64,000 bases of DNA from Streptomyces sp. RFCAC02 (GTDB lineage: Bacteria; Actinomycetota; Actinomycetes; Streptomycetales; Streptomycetaceae). The stretch lies in contig NZ_SAUH01000001.1 of NCBI RefSeq assembly GCF_004193175.1, forward strand, positions 2,707,501 to 2,771,500, given 5' to 3'. Every line of letters begins with the position of its first letter. Within the stretch, counting starts at the first letter, position 1. The notes beneath the pieces are model-generated. The model had not been told where the DNA came from. It worked only from the letters and a program-made list of their open reading frames with translations, and ran no database searches. Both the position numbers and the translations under genes were made by a program. Positions 15,039 to 23,238 of the stretch are shown piece after piece.

Positions 15039-16508
15039 TCACGCCGCGGTGACGTGCTCGCGCTCCGGCAGGGCGGCGACCCGTGCGGGGCGGCGCAGGG
15101 TGACGTACGCGACGGTGATCGCGGCGACCACGAGGCCGGTGGCGATGCCGAACGCGAGGTGGTTGCCGCCGGCCAGCGCGTCGGCCCGGTCGTGTCCCGA
15201 GGCGAGCAGTTCGTCCGTCCGCGCGGCGGCGAGCGTGGAGACCACGGCGACGCCGAGGGCGGACCCGACCTGCTGCGCCGTGGCGAAGAGCCCGGAGACG
15301 ATGCCCGCGTCGTCGGGGCGCGCCCCCGACATGCCGAGCGCTGCCAGGGTGGGCAGCACCAGCCCGAATCCGCCGGCGAGGAGCAGCGACGGCAGGACGT
15401 CCCGGACGTAGGAGGCGTCGGCCGGGACGCGGATCAGCAGCCCCACCACGCCGGCCAGAAGCAGCAGCCCGCCGAGGAGGACGGTGCGCTCGCCGAACCG
15501 GGCGGTCAGCCGCGCGGACACGCCGAGGGACACCAGGCCGATCATGATGGCGGCGGGCAGCATGGCGATGCCGGTGCCGGTGGCGTCGTAGCCGAGGACG
15601 TTCTGGAGGTGGAGGGCGAGGATCACCTGGAAGGCGAACGTGGCCGCGACGGTGAGGAGCTGCACCACGTTGGCCCCGGCCACGGCGCGCGACCGCAGGA
15701 GCCGCAGGGGCAGCAGCGGGGTGGCGGCCCTGGACTGCCGGACGAAGAAGGCGACGAGGAGGACGGCGGCGAGCGCGCCCCAGCCGAGGGTCTGGGCGGA
15801 CGTCCAGCCGCGGTCGTCGGCGCCGACGACCGCGTAGATGCTGAGCATCAGGCCGCCGGTGACGAAGAGGGCGCCGGGGGCGTCGATGCCGGCGGCCATC
15901 CCGATGCCCTTGGCGGCGGGCAGCACGGCACGGCCGATCAGGAGGGCCGCGATGCCGATGGGGAGGTTGATCAGGAAGGTCCAGTGCCAGCCGAACGCGT
16001 CGGTCAGCAGGCCGCCGGCGACCTGCCCGATGGACGCGCCGGCGGCGCCGGTGAAGCTGTAGACGGCGATGGCGCGCCGCCGTTCCGACTGACCGGGGAA
16101 CAGGGACACGAGGATGCCGAGGCTCACGGCCGCGGCGAGGGCGCTGCCGACGCCCTGGAGGAACCGGGCCGTGAGCAGGACGGCCGGGGAGCCGGCCAGT
16201 CCTGCGAGGCCCGACGCGACCGTGAACAGGGCGATGCCCGCGAGGAAGACGCGGGTGCGGCCGATCAGGTCGCCGAGCCGCCCGGCCAGCAGGAGCAACG
16301 CGCCGAACGGGATCAGGTACGCGTTGACCGCCCAGCTCAGGTCGGCCGGCGAGAAGCCGAGGTCGTCGCGGATGGCGGGGAGCGCGACGGTGACGATGCT
16401 GCCGTCGAGGACCGTCATCAGCGTCCCGGTGGAGACGACGGCGAGGGCGAGCGCGCGGGCGCGCCGGGACGGGAGGGAGGGGGTTGCGGGAACGGGATCA
16501 CTGCGCAT
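15039..16508 (-). CDS. MFS transporter, DHA2 (EmrB/QacA-type) drug exporter
   Basis: A 489-residue membrane protein with about 14 hydrophobic segments. The DHA2 hallmark after helix 1 is MTVLDGSIVTVALPAI, and motif A/B-like LLLLAGRLGDLIGRTR and ARFLQGVGSALAAA follow. DHA2 pumps export hydrophobic drugs or metabolites by proton antiport across the plasma membrane. It sits directly downstream of a MarR-type regulator gene on the same strand, 90 bp away, with an AT-rich patch (16551-16568) in the gap that is the best promoter candidate. Regulation by that MarR protein is likely. The substrate is unknown. Confidence 0.92.
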   Translation of the reverse strand: MRSDPVPATPSLPSRRARALALAVVSTGTLMTVLDGSIVTVALPAIRDDLGFSPADLSWAVNAYLIPFGALLLLAGRLGDLIGRTRVFLAGIALFTVASGLAGLAGSPAVLLTARFLQGVGSALAAAVSLGILVSLFPGQSERRRAIAVYSFTGAAGASIGQVAGGLLTDAFGWHWTFLINLPIGIAALLIGRAVLPAAKGIGMAAGIDAPGALFVTGGLMLSIYAVVGADDRGWTSAQTLGWGALAAVLLVAFFVRQSRAATPLLPLRLLRSRAVAGANVVQLLTVAATFAFQVILALHLQNVLGYDATGTGIAMLPAAIMIGLVSLGVSARLTARFGERTVLLGGLLLLAGVVGLLIRVPADASYVRDVLPSLLLAGGFGLVLPTLAALGMSGARPDDAGIVSGLFATAQQVGSALGVAVVSTLAAARTDELLASGHDRADALAGGNHLAFGIATGLVVAAITVAYVTLRRPARVAALPEREHVTAA

Positions 16509-16598
16509 GACGGTCTCCTCGGGCCGTACGGGGACAACACGAAGGACCGTAGCATATAGTTTTGTTGCAGACGATCTCCTTCCGGAAAGTCTGCTTCC

Positions 16599-17087
16599 TC
16601 AGCGCTCCGTCTGGCGGGCGCGGCGGACCGGCCGGGGGCTCTCGACGGGGGTGGCGAGGTGCCCGGCGGCCAGCGTCCGCAGCGCCCGCAGCAGCGCGTC
16701 GCGGTCCGCGTCGGGGAGCGACCCCAGGGCCTCCCGGTGCACCCCGTCCACGATCTCCTGGCTGCGCCGCGCCACCTCGGCACCCTTCTCCGTCACGGCG
16801 ATGATGCGCGCCCGCCGGTCGGCGCTGGAGGGCCGGCGCTCGGCGAGCCCGGCACGCTCCAGCGCGTCCACGGTGACGACCATCGTCGTCTTGTCGAGGT
16901 CGCCGATCTCGGCGAGCTGCGCCTGCGTCCGCTCCTCCTCCAGCGCGTGGACCAGGACGCAGTGCATCCGGGCCGTGAGGCCGATCTCCGCGAGGGCGGC
17001 CGCCATGCGCGAGCGCAGCACGTGGCCGGTGTGGTCGAGGTAGTAGGACAGGTCGGGCTCGCCGCGCCCGGGGCTGAGAGCAGTCAT
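16599..17087 (-). CDS. MarR family transcriptional regulator
   Basis: A 162-residue winged-helix repressor. The helix-turn-helix region reads EERTQAQLAEIGDLDKTTMV (about 51-70) with the wing AERRPSSADRRARIIAVTEKG (about 81-101). Flanking helices form the dimer interface. MarR proteins release DNA on binding phenolic or drug-like ligands. It is followed by a DHA2 exporter in the same orientation, the common regulator-pump arrangement. The ATG used is supported by the conserved DLSYYLDHTGH start of the family. Confidence 0.9.
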   Translation of the reverse strand: MTALSPGRGEPDLSYYLDHTGHVLRSRMAAALAEIGLTARMHCVLVHALEEERTQAQLAEIGDLDKTTMVVTVDALERAGLAERRPSSADRRARIIAVTEKGAEVARRSQEIVDGVHREALGSLPDADRDALLRALRTLAAGHLATPVESPRPVRRARQTER

Positions 17088-17157
17088 ACGGCCAGCGTAA
17101 CGATCCGCACGCGGATTGGTCAGATGCGGATGGTCCGCTACCGGACGAAAGGCCGGC

Positions 17158-17958
17158 TCACAGCCCGTGGTCGGCGAGGAACTCCCGCACGTGCCCGAGC
17201 CACACCGTCCGGTCCGCCTCGCCCAGCACGTGCGCGGCGCCGGGCAGTTCGACGTGGCGCGCGCCGGGGACGGCGGCCGCCAGGGCGCGCTGGGTCGCGG
17301 GCAGGACGAGGCGGTCCGCGCCCGCCGTGACGGCGAGGACCGGGACGCTCAGGCCGGGCAGGTCCGCCGTCACGTCCACCCGTGCGACCAGGTCGAAGTG
17401 GGCGGCGGTGCCGGGTGGGAGGCCGGCCTGCGCGGCGTCGACGGCGGCCTCGATGCCGGCGGCCGGCAGGGCGGCGAGGAGCGGATCGGTGAGGCAGGCG
17501 ACGGTGGCGAACCGGGCCATGGCGCGCCGCTCCCCGGCCCGGTCGAGCGCCACCATCAGCTCGGACGCGACGCGCAGCACGGGGTCGGCGGTCGCGAAAC
17601 CGACGGTGAGCACGAGGCCGGTCACCCGGTCGGGGTGGCGGGCGGCGGCCCGTACGGCGACCGCGCTGCCGAGGGACTCGCCGAGCACCGCGAACCGCTC
17701 CCGCCCGGCGGCCACCGCCGACGCGACGAGCCGGTCGGCCAGGTCGTCCAGGTCGAGGGGGCCGTCAGCGACCGGCGTGGCCCCGGCGCCCGGGTAGTGC
17801 GGGCCGACGATCAGGTGGTCGCGCGCCAGGTCGTCGAGGACGAGACCGAAATTGCCGGCGATGCCGCCGCCGGCGCCGTGCGCGAGGAGCAGCCCGGGGC
17901 CGCCGGTGCCGCGGAGCAGGACGTCGAGACCGGACGTGCCGGTGAGGGTGTCGTTCAC
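17158..17958 (-). CDS. Alpha/beta hydrolase
   Basis: A 266-residue alpha/beta-hydrolase-fold enzyme. The oxyanion-hole segment is LLAHGAGGGIAGNFG, the nucleophile elbow GESLGS (about residue 98) and the catalytic histidine near the end in LPGAAHVLGEADR, with the acid in AGADRLV. The lid is short. It hydrolyses an ester, lactone or related bond; the substrate is unknown. A GTG at 17956-17958 starts the family-typical VNDTLTG; a second GTG five codons upstream is possible. Neither has a good ribosome site. An imperfect palindrome (17972-17993) lies directly upstream. Confidence 0.85.
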   Translation of the reverse strand: MNDTLTGTSGLDVLLRGTGGPGLLLAHGAGGGIAGNFGLVLDDLARDHLIVGPHYPGAGATPVADGPLDLDDLADRLVASAVAAGRERFAVLGESLGSAVAVRAAARHPDRVTGLVLTVGFATADPVLRVASELMVALDRAGERRAMARFATVACLTDPLLAALPAAGIEAAVDAAQAGLPPGTAAHFDLVARVDVTADLPGLSVPVLAVTAGADRLVLPATQRALAAAVPGARHVELPGAAHVLGEADRTVWLGHVREFLADHGL

Positions 17959-17971
17959 GCGGTCATGCTGC

Positions 17972-17993
17972 ACTCTGACACCGATGTGAGAGT
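17972..17993. promoter_or_regulatory. Inverted repeat upstream of the hydrolase gene
   Basis: ACTCTGACAC (17972-17981) and ATGTGAGAGT (17984-17993) match as a dyad at eight of ten positions with a 2-bp centre. On the minus strand a TTGACT overlaps its outer edge. It is a likely operator or promoter element, but the protein that binds is unknown. Confidence 0.4.
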
Positions 17994-18015
17994 CAAGCCG
18001 TCCCCGCGCCCGGCC

Positions 18016-18051
18016 GCACCGCCGCCCGTGGCGCGTGGCCGGGGGCGGTGC
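18016..18051 (-). terminator. Possible terminator after the MocR gene
   Basis: GCACCGCC (18016-18023) and GGCGGTGC (18044-18051) form an 8-bp stem about 90 bp beyond the stop of the minus-strand MocR gene. The rest of this 185-bp gap holds no gene. Confidence 0.3.
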
Positions 18052-18143
18052 CGTACCGGCCAACGGCACGACGGGACACGCGCCCGTGACCGCGCGGACA
18101 GTGCCGGCCGGCAGCGAGCGGCGACGGCCCGCACGCCGGCGGC

Positions 18144-19505
18144 TCAGCGGTCGTCGCTCGCCTCGTCGCGCGGGTCCGAGCGGGCGACGCCGGCGAGGAC
18201 GCGCAGCGACCGTTCCAGCACCTCGGGCGGCGGCGCGGCGAGCGCGACGCGCACGGCCGCCGGCGTACCGGCGTCGCCGACCGCGAAGGCCGCCGCCGGG
18301 GTGACGGACACGCCGCGCCGCGCCGCCGCCACGACGAACGTGTCGGCGCGCCAGGCCGGCGGCAGGTCCCACCAGCAGAAGTACGAGCACGGGTCCGTCC
18401 GCAGCGCGAAGCCGCCGAGCGCCCCGGCCAGGATCTCCTGGCGGGCGGCGGCGTCCCGCCGCTTCGCCGCGGCGAGATCGCGGGCCGTGCCGTCCGCGAC
18501 CCACCGCGCCACCGCTTCGAGGACGAACCGCCCGGGCGCCGCGCCCCCCGCCCGCACGGCACGCGCCACGCCGTCCCGCAGCCCCGGCGGCACCACGGCG
18601 AAGCCGAGCGGGAGGCCGGGGGCGATCCGCTTCGACAGGCTGTCGATGAGGACGACACGGTCCGGCGCGTACGCGGCCAGCGGCGGCACGTCGTCCCGCA
18701 GGAAGGACCAGATGCCGTCCTCGACGGCGGGCAGACCCGTGCGCCGCAGGACGTCCGCCAGCGCGCGGGCACGGGCCTCGGGCATGGTGACGGACAGGGG
18801 GTTGTGCAGGACGGGCTGGACGTAGACCGCGTGCAGGGGCGCCGCGCGGTGCGCCTCCTCGACGGCCTCGGGGAGCAGCCCGTCGCCGTCCATGGCGAGC
18901 GGGACGAGCCGTACGCCGGCGCGGGCGGCGAGCGCCGCGAGGACGGGGTACGTCAGCCGCTCGGTGCCGAGCCGCCCGCCCGGCGGCACGAGGGCGGCGA
19001 CGGCGGCGGCGATGGCCTGCCGCCCGTTCCCGGTGAACAGGACGTCGTCGGCGGCGGGCCGCCAGCCGCCGCGCGCCAGGAGGGCGCCGGCCGCGTCGCG
19101 CGCGGCGGCCGTGCCGGCGACGCCGGAGGGGGCGAGCGCGGCGGCCAGCACATCGGGGCGCAGCAGCCCGCCGAGCCCGGCGGCGAGGGCGGCGGCCCGG
19201 CCGGGCAGGAGGGGATGGTTGAGTTCGAGGTCGACGTGCCCCCGCGCGACCGGCTCCGACAGGGCGGGGACGCCGGGCGCCGCGTCGGCGCCGGCCCGCA
19301 CGAAGGTGCCGCGCCCCACCTCGCCGACGGTGAGACCGCGGCGCGCCAGCTCGGCGTACACGCGGGCGGCCGTCGAGGGCGCGATGCGGCGCTGCCGGGC
19401 GAACGCGCGCTGCGGGGGGAGCCGGTCCCCGGGCCTGAGCCGTCCGGACCTGATGTCGCGCGCGACCGCGTCGGCGACCCGCTGGTAGTCGTTCATCCGG
19501 GGCAT
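18144..19505 (-). CDS. MocR/GntR-type PLP-dependent transcriptional regulator
   Basis: A 453-residue fusion of a GntR winged helix (about 5-70; SGRLRPGDRLPPQRAFARQR) with a fold-type I aminotransferase domain (about 95-445). The PLP lysine is in VLIDSLSKRIAPG, and the cofactor-binding GNGRQAI and VEDGIWSFL regions are present. MocR proteins use PLP or an amino-acid aldimine as ligand rather than doing catalysis. The gene is divergent from a LysE exporter, and repeats of ATTGCACCGA between them look like its binding boxes. The start chosen is MPRMNDYQ; the second Met is equally possible and the mRNA may be leaderless. Confidence 0.9.
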   Translation of the reverse strand: MPRMNDYQRVADAVARDIRSGRLRPGDRLPPQRAFARQRRIAPSTAARVYAELARRGLTVGEVGRGTFVRAGADAAPGVPALSEPVARGHVDLELNHPLLPGRAAALAAGLGGLLRPDVLAAALAPSGVAGTAAARDAAGALLARGGWRPAADDVLFTGNGRQAIAAAVAALVPPGGRLGTERLTYPVLAALAARAGVRLVPLAMDGDGLLPEAVEEAHRAAPLHAVYVQPVLHNPLSVTMPEARARALADVLRRTGLPAVEDGIWSFLRDDVPPLAAYAPDRVVLIDSLSKRIAPGLPLGFAVVPPGLRDGVARAVRAGGAAPGRFVLEAVARWVADGTARDLAAAKRRDAAARQEILAGALGGFALRTDPCSYFCWWDLPPAWRADTFVVAAARRGVSVTPAAAFAVGDAGTPAAVRVALAAPPPEVLERSLRVLAGVARSDPRDEASDDR

Positions 19506-19516
19506 CCAAACACAGG

Positions 19517-19550
19517 ATTGCACCGAGTGCAATGGCAGATATTGCACCGA
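19517..19550. promoter_or_regulatory. MocR binding boxes between divergent mocR and lysE genes
   Basis: ATTGCACCGA occurs twice in direct orientation (19517-19526 and 19541-19550, 24 bp apart), and TGCAAT at 19528-19533 makes an inverted repeat with the first copy. Two direct plus one inverted repeat is the arrangement described for MocR-type regulators such as PdxR. It is the most AT-rich stretch in the area. Confidence 0.65.
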
Positions 19551-19578
19551 TCAGTGCGCCGTCATTACTCTCGGCCGC

Positions 19579-20235
19579 ATGATCGAACCGAGCGCCGTCG
19601 CCGGCGTCTTCCTGGTCGCCCTCGGCATGGTCCTGACGCCGGGGCCGAACATGCTCTACCTCGTCTCCCGCAGCATCACCCAGGGCCGCCGGGCCGGCGT
19701 CGTCTCGCTCGGCGGCGTCGCGGCCGGGTTCCTCGTCTACCTCCTCGCGACGAACCTCGGCCTCTCCGCCGTCCTCACGGCCGTCCCCGAGGTGTACACC
19801 GGCATCAAGCTCGCCGGCGCGGCGTACCTGCTGTGGCTCGCCTGGTGCGCCCTGCGGCCCGGCGGCGTCTCCGTCTTCACGCCGCGCGACGACATACCGC
19901 ACGACCCGCCGCGCCGCCTGTTCGCGATGGGCCTGACGACGGCGCTGCTGAACCCGAAGATCGCCGTGATGTACCTGTCGCTGCTGCCGCAGTTCGTGGA
20001 CGTCGACGCCGGCCACGTGGCCCTGCAGGGCATGGTCCTCGGCTCGGTCCAGGTGGCCGTCAGCATCGGCGTCAACCTCGTCATCGTCCTCGCGGCCGGC
20101 GGCATCGCCGTCTTCCTGGCGCGCCGGCCCACCTGGCTGAAGGCCCAGCGGTGGGTCATGGGAACGGTCCTCGGCGTCCTCGCGATCACGCTGGCCGCCG
20201 ACACGTCGGCGCCCTCATCCTCCGTCACCACCTGA
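19579..20235 (+). CDS. LysE family amino-acid exporter
   Basis: A 218-residue membrane protein with about six hydrophobic segments. The LysE/RhtB signature near the first helix reads VLTPGPNMLYLVSRSI (about 19-34), then GVAAGFLVYLLATNLGL. FAMGLTTALLNPKIAVMYL is the conserved second half. These proteins export basic or neutral amino acids and derivatives. It is divergent from a MocR-type regulator whose PLP domain could sense the amino acid, so the two form a substrate-responsive export pair. The C-terminus ends in a serine/threonine tail. Confidence 0.92.
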   Translation: MIEPSAVAGVFLVALGMVLTPGPNMLYLVSRSITQGRRAGVVSLGGVAAGFLVYLLATNLGLSAVLTAVPEVYTGIKLAGAAYLLWLAWCALRPGGVSVFTPRDDIPHDPPRRLFAMGLTTALLNPKIAVMYLSLLPQFVDVDAGHVALQGMVLGSVQVAVSIGVNLVIVLAAGGIAVFLARRPTWLKAQRWVMGTVLGVLAITLAADTSAPSSSVTT

Positions 20236-20297
20236 CCGGCGCGAACGCGTCGCGGCGGCCGGCGACCGCCACCCGTCCCGAAGGAGAACGCGCCGCT

Positions 20298-20822
20298 GTG
20301 TCCATCAACCGGTACGGCGTCGAGGCCCACGCCTACTGGCGGCGCTGGCTCCCCGAGCGCTGCGCCGGGCTCTCCGACCCGACCGCCTTCTTCACCAGCC
20401 TCGGCGAACTCGTGGAACAGCAGGTCGGCGATCTCTGGAACCTGCTCATCCTCGAGGACGAGGTGCCGGGCGGCGAGACCCACGAACAGCGCGTCGGCCG
20501 CCTCGGCCTCCTCAAGGCCGAGGCCGAGCACCACGTCCTCCAGGAACTCGTCCGCCTGCCGCCCGAACCCGAAGCCGCCCCGGCGGACGACGGGGCGGAC
20601 GGGCCGAGGAGCGGCGTGGAGCACCGGACCCGCGTCCACCGCACCCGGGAGCGGACCGAACGCCTGGCGCACACGGCCGACGACCTGGTGGACGGCGCCG
20701 TACGCCTCGACGACCTCAGCGATCCGGAACTGAGCGAACTCATCGCCTGCATGACCCCGTCCTTCCTGCGGCTCTTCGGCACATCCGTCGAGGATCAGCG
20801 GGCCAGGGGCCGCCGCATCTGA
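20298..20822 (+). CDS. Hypothetical protein, 174 residues, mobile-element-like family
   Basis: I cannot assign a function. The protein starts VSINRYGVEAHAYWRRWLPE and contains DPTAFFTSLGELVEQQV, a stretch I associate with small proteins in actinobacterial integrative elements. The C-terminal half has an acidic linker and LSDPELSELIACMTP. It is soluble, charged and mostly helical. The GTG at 20298 has AAGGAG eleven bases upstream. It lies 62 bp after lysE on the same strand and may be read with it. The family memory is weak, so a profile search is needed before relying on it. Confidence 0.6.
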   Translation: MSINRYGVEAHAYWRRWLPERCAGLSDPTAFFTSLGELVEQQVGDLWNLLILEDEVPGGETHEQRVGRLGLLKAEAEHHVLQELVRLPPEPEAAPADDGADGPRSGVEHRTRVHRTRERTERLAHTADDLVDGAVRLDDLSDPELSELIACMTPSFLRLFGTSVEDQRARGRRI

Positions 20823-20859
20823 CCACTCCGCGCACGCGGCCCGTGCGGACAGCGCCGGT

Positions 20860-22233
20860 TCACGCGCGGGCGCGGGCGAACCACACCGCCGCGCCCGCGC
20901 ACACCACGGCCGCGATCCCGAACGCGCCGACCGGGGCACCGGCGCCGCCGTCCGTACCGGCGACCGTCAGCGGCACGCCCATCAGCGCGACGCCCAGCGT
21001 GGCGCCGACCTGCCGGACGGCGTTCACGAGGCCGCCGGCCGCGCCCGCCGAGCCCGCGGGCGCGGCCCCGACCACGGCGGCCACCAGCGCGGGCAGCGCG
21101 AACGACACCCCGAGCCCCGTCAGCAGCAGCCCCGCGGCCAGCCACCCGTACGGCGCCCCGGTACCGAGCGCGCCGCCGAGCAGCGCGGTCCCGGCGGCCA
21201 GCAGCACGAGCCCGCCCAGCACCGGACCGCGCGGCCCGGACGCGGCCACGATCCGGCCGGTGAGCGGCGGGTTCAGCGCGAACGGCAGCGTCAGCGGCAG
21301 CAGCGCGAGGCCGGTCGCCGCCGGCCCGTACGCCCGGTCCTCCAGCAGCAGGGGCAGGACGAACAGGCCGCCGGTCAGCGTGAAGTTCACGGCCGCGCCC
21401 GACGCGAGGCCCGCCCGCGCGCCGGCCGCCCCGAGCAGCCCGGGGTCGAGCACCGGCGCGGCGGAGCGCCGTTCGAGCGCCGCGAACACCGCCCCCGCCA
21501 CCAGCCCGGCCGCCAGCGACGCCGCGGCGTGCGGCCAGTGCTGCCCGCCGGCCGCCACCACGCCGTCCGTCACCAGCGCGAGCGCGGCGCACGCGGCGAG
21601 CTGCGCCGGCACGTCGATCCGCCGGTCGCCGCGCGGGCAGCGCGGCAGCCCGCGCCCCAGCGTCAGCGCGAGGACGACCGCGCCGAGCGGCACGTTCACC
21701 AGGAACACCGCCCGCCAGCCGAACGCCCCCACCAGCACCCCGCCGACGGGCGGCCCCGCCGCGACGGCCGCGCCGCTGACGGCGGCCCACGTCGCCACCG
21801 CCCGCGCGTACGCGGCACGGTCGGGGTACAGCCGGCCGATGAGCGCGAGCGACGACGGCACGCACGCGGCCGCCGCGGCCCCGAGCACCGCGCGCAGCAC
21901 GGCGAGCGACACCGTGCCGGGCGCGCAGGCGCACAGCAGCGACACCAGGGCGAACGCCGCCACGCCGACCCGGAACACCCGGTCGGCGCCCAGCCGGTCC
22001 GCGACCGCGCCGGCGGTCAGCAGCAGGGCGGCGAAGACGACGGTGTAGCCGGTCACCGCCCACTGGAGGCCCGCCATGGACGTGTGCAGCGAGTCGGCGA
22101 GGTCCGGCTCGGCGACCGAGAGCACGGTCGTGTCGAGAAGCACCATGAAGTAGCCGAGGGCGATCCCGAACAGGGCCGTCCCCCGGCGCGCGGCGGACCC
22201 GGCAGGGGACAGGGCGGTGTGGACATCTGTCAT
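20860..22233 (-). CDS. MFS transporter, DHA2-type drug exporter
   Basis: A 457-residue membrane protein with 12-14 hydrophobic segments. The DHA2 signature VLLDTTVLSVAEPDLADSL follows helix 1, with LLLTAGAVADRLGADRVFR as motif A and VGGVLVGAFGWRAVFLVNVP as motif C/antiporter region. It should export hydrophobic compounds with proton exchange. It is divergent from a LysR-type regulator, and a 19-bp perfect palindrome in the gap is a strong operator candidate. The start is ATG 22233; longer frames upstream are shadows of the LysR gene. Confidence 0.92.
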   Translation of the reverse strand: MTDVHTALSPAGSAARRGTALFGIALGYFMVLLDTTVLSVAEPDLADSLHTSMAGLQWAVTGYTVVFAALLLTAGAVADRLGADRVFRVGVAAFALVSLLCACAPGTVSLAVLRAVLGAAAAACVPSSLALIGRLYPDRAAYARAVATWAAVSGAAVAAGPPVGGVLVGAFGWRAVFLVNVPLGAVVLALTLGRGLPRCPRGDRRIDVPAQLAACAALALVTDGVVAAGGQHWPHAAASLAAGLVAGAVFAALERRSAAPVLDPGLLGAAGARAGLASGAAVNFTLTGGLFVLPLLLEDRAYGPAATGLALLPLTLPFALNPPLTGRIVAASGPRGPVLGGLVLLAAGTALLGGALGTGAPYGWLAAGLLLTGLGVSFALPALVAAVVGAAPAGSAGAAGGLVNAVRQVGATLGVALMGVPLTVAGTDGGAGAPVGAFGIAAVVCAGAAVWFARARA

Positions 22234-22289
22234 GCCGGGCAGCCTGCGCCGGACGGCCCGCCGCGCTCCACCGGCTGCGCCGTACACTC

Positions 22290-22308
22290 CGTTCGGCACT
22301 GCCGAACG
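22290..22308. promoter_or_regulatory. Perfect LysR-type palindrome
   Basis: CGTTCGGCA and TGCCGAACG flank a single C, giving a 19-bp perfect dyad that contains the T-N11-A LysR core. A TACACT -10-like element is just to its left. It lies in the 102-bp gap between a DHA2 pump and its divergent LysR gene. Confidence 0.7.
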
Positions 22309-22335
22309 CCCGGCGGCGAGAGGACGGGGGACCCA

Positions 22336-23226
22336 GTGGAGCTCAGCCACCTGCGGACGTTCCGGGCCGTCGTCCGCCACCGCACCGTCACCCGCGCCGC
22401 CGCCGAACTGGACCTGGCGCCCTCCTCCGTCTCCGCGCACATCCGCGCCCTGGAGACGTCCCTCGGTGTCCCGCTGTTCGACCGCACCCCGCAGGGCATG
22501 CGCCCCACCCCGGCCGGCGACCGCATGACCGTCTGGGCGCGCCGCCTCCTCGACGACGCCGAACGCGCCGCCGCCGATGTCGCGGGCCACCGCGCCGCCG
22601 TACGGCTCGGCGCCCTGGAGACGATCGCCGCGACGTGCGTCCCCGCCGTCCTGGCGCGCCTCGCCGACCGCCGCCCCGGCCTCGCGGTCGAGGTGCGGGC
22701 GGCGACCCGCAGGGACGAGCTGCTCGCCGCCGTGGTGGCGGGCGACCTCGCGGCGGCACTGCTCCTCGACACGGGCGACGCGCTCGGCGACCTCGGCTTC
22801 GCCGCGCCGGCCGCGCCCCTGGCCCACCTCGACGTCGGCACGGTCCCCCTCGCGCTCGTCGCCGCGCCGGGGCACCCGCTGGCCGCACGGGACACCCTGG
22901 CGCCCGCCGACCTCGCGGGCGAACGCCTGCTGGTGAACGCGGCGGCGTGCTCGTTCCGCATGGCCGCCGACCACCTCATCGGCACCCACGCCACCCGGGT
23001 GCACGCGGGCGGCGTCCCCGTGATGCGCGCCTGGGCCGGGCAGGGCCTCGGCATCGCCCTGCTGCCCCGTTTCGCGGTGGACGACGCGCTGCGCGCCGGG
23101 ACCCTCGTACGCCTCCCCCTGCCGGCGCCGGACCTGGCGCTGCGCCTGGTGTGGCACGGCGAGCACGAGTCGGCCCCCGCGACGCGCGACCTGCTCTACG
23201 CGGCCGCCGCCGTCGCCGGCGGCTGA
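22336..23226 (+). CDS. LysR family transcriptional regulator
   Basis: A 296-residue regulator. The N-terminal winged helix (about 1-65) contains TVTRAAAELDLAPSSVSAHI and the LysR continuation LFDRTPQGMRPTPAG. The effector domain (about 90-290) has AGQGLGIALLPRF near the end. The GTG at 22336 begins VELSHLRTF, matching the family; the very long open frame upstream is a shadow of the transporter. It is divergent from the DHA2 pump gene and a palindrome sits between them, so it most likely activates or represses the pump in response to its substrate. Confidence 0.92.
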   Translation: MELSHLRTFRAVVRHRTVTRAAAELDLAPSSVSAHIRALETSLGVPLFDRTPQGMRPTPAGDRMTVWARRLLDDAERAAADVAGHRAAVRLGALETIAATCVPAVLARLADRRPGLAVEVRAATRRDELLAAVVAGDLAAALLLDTGDALGDLGFAAPAAPLAHLDVGTVPLALVAAPGHPLAARDTLAPADLAGERLLVNAAACSFRMAADHLIGTHATRVHAGGVPVMRAWAGQGLGIALLPRFAVDDALRAGTLVRLPLPAPDLALRLVWHGEHESAPATRDLLYAAAAVAGG

Positions 23227-23238
23227 GCCGGGCGGCGC

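Noticed and set aside
16567..16594. GCAGAC...GTCTGC repeat between MarR and MFS genes as a MarR operator
   Set aside because: Arms are only 6 bp and are not symmetric about the central TTCCGGAA; too weak to call.
10013..17087. Possible biosynthetic gene cluster (acetyltransferase, transferase, lyase, cupin, exporter, MarR)
   Set aside because: No core synthase, carrier protein or tailoring set is present. Genes are in opposing directions and are explained as small independent units.
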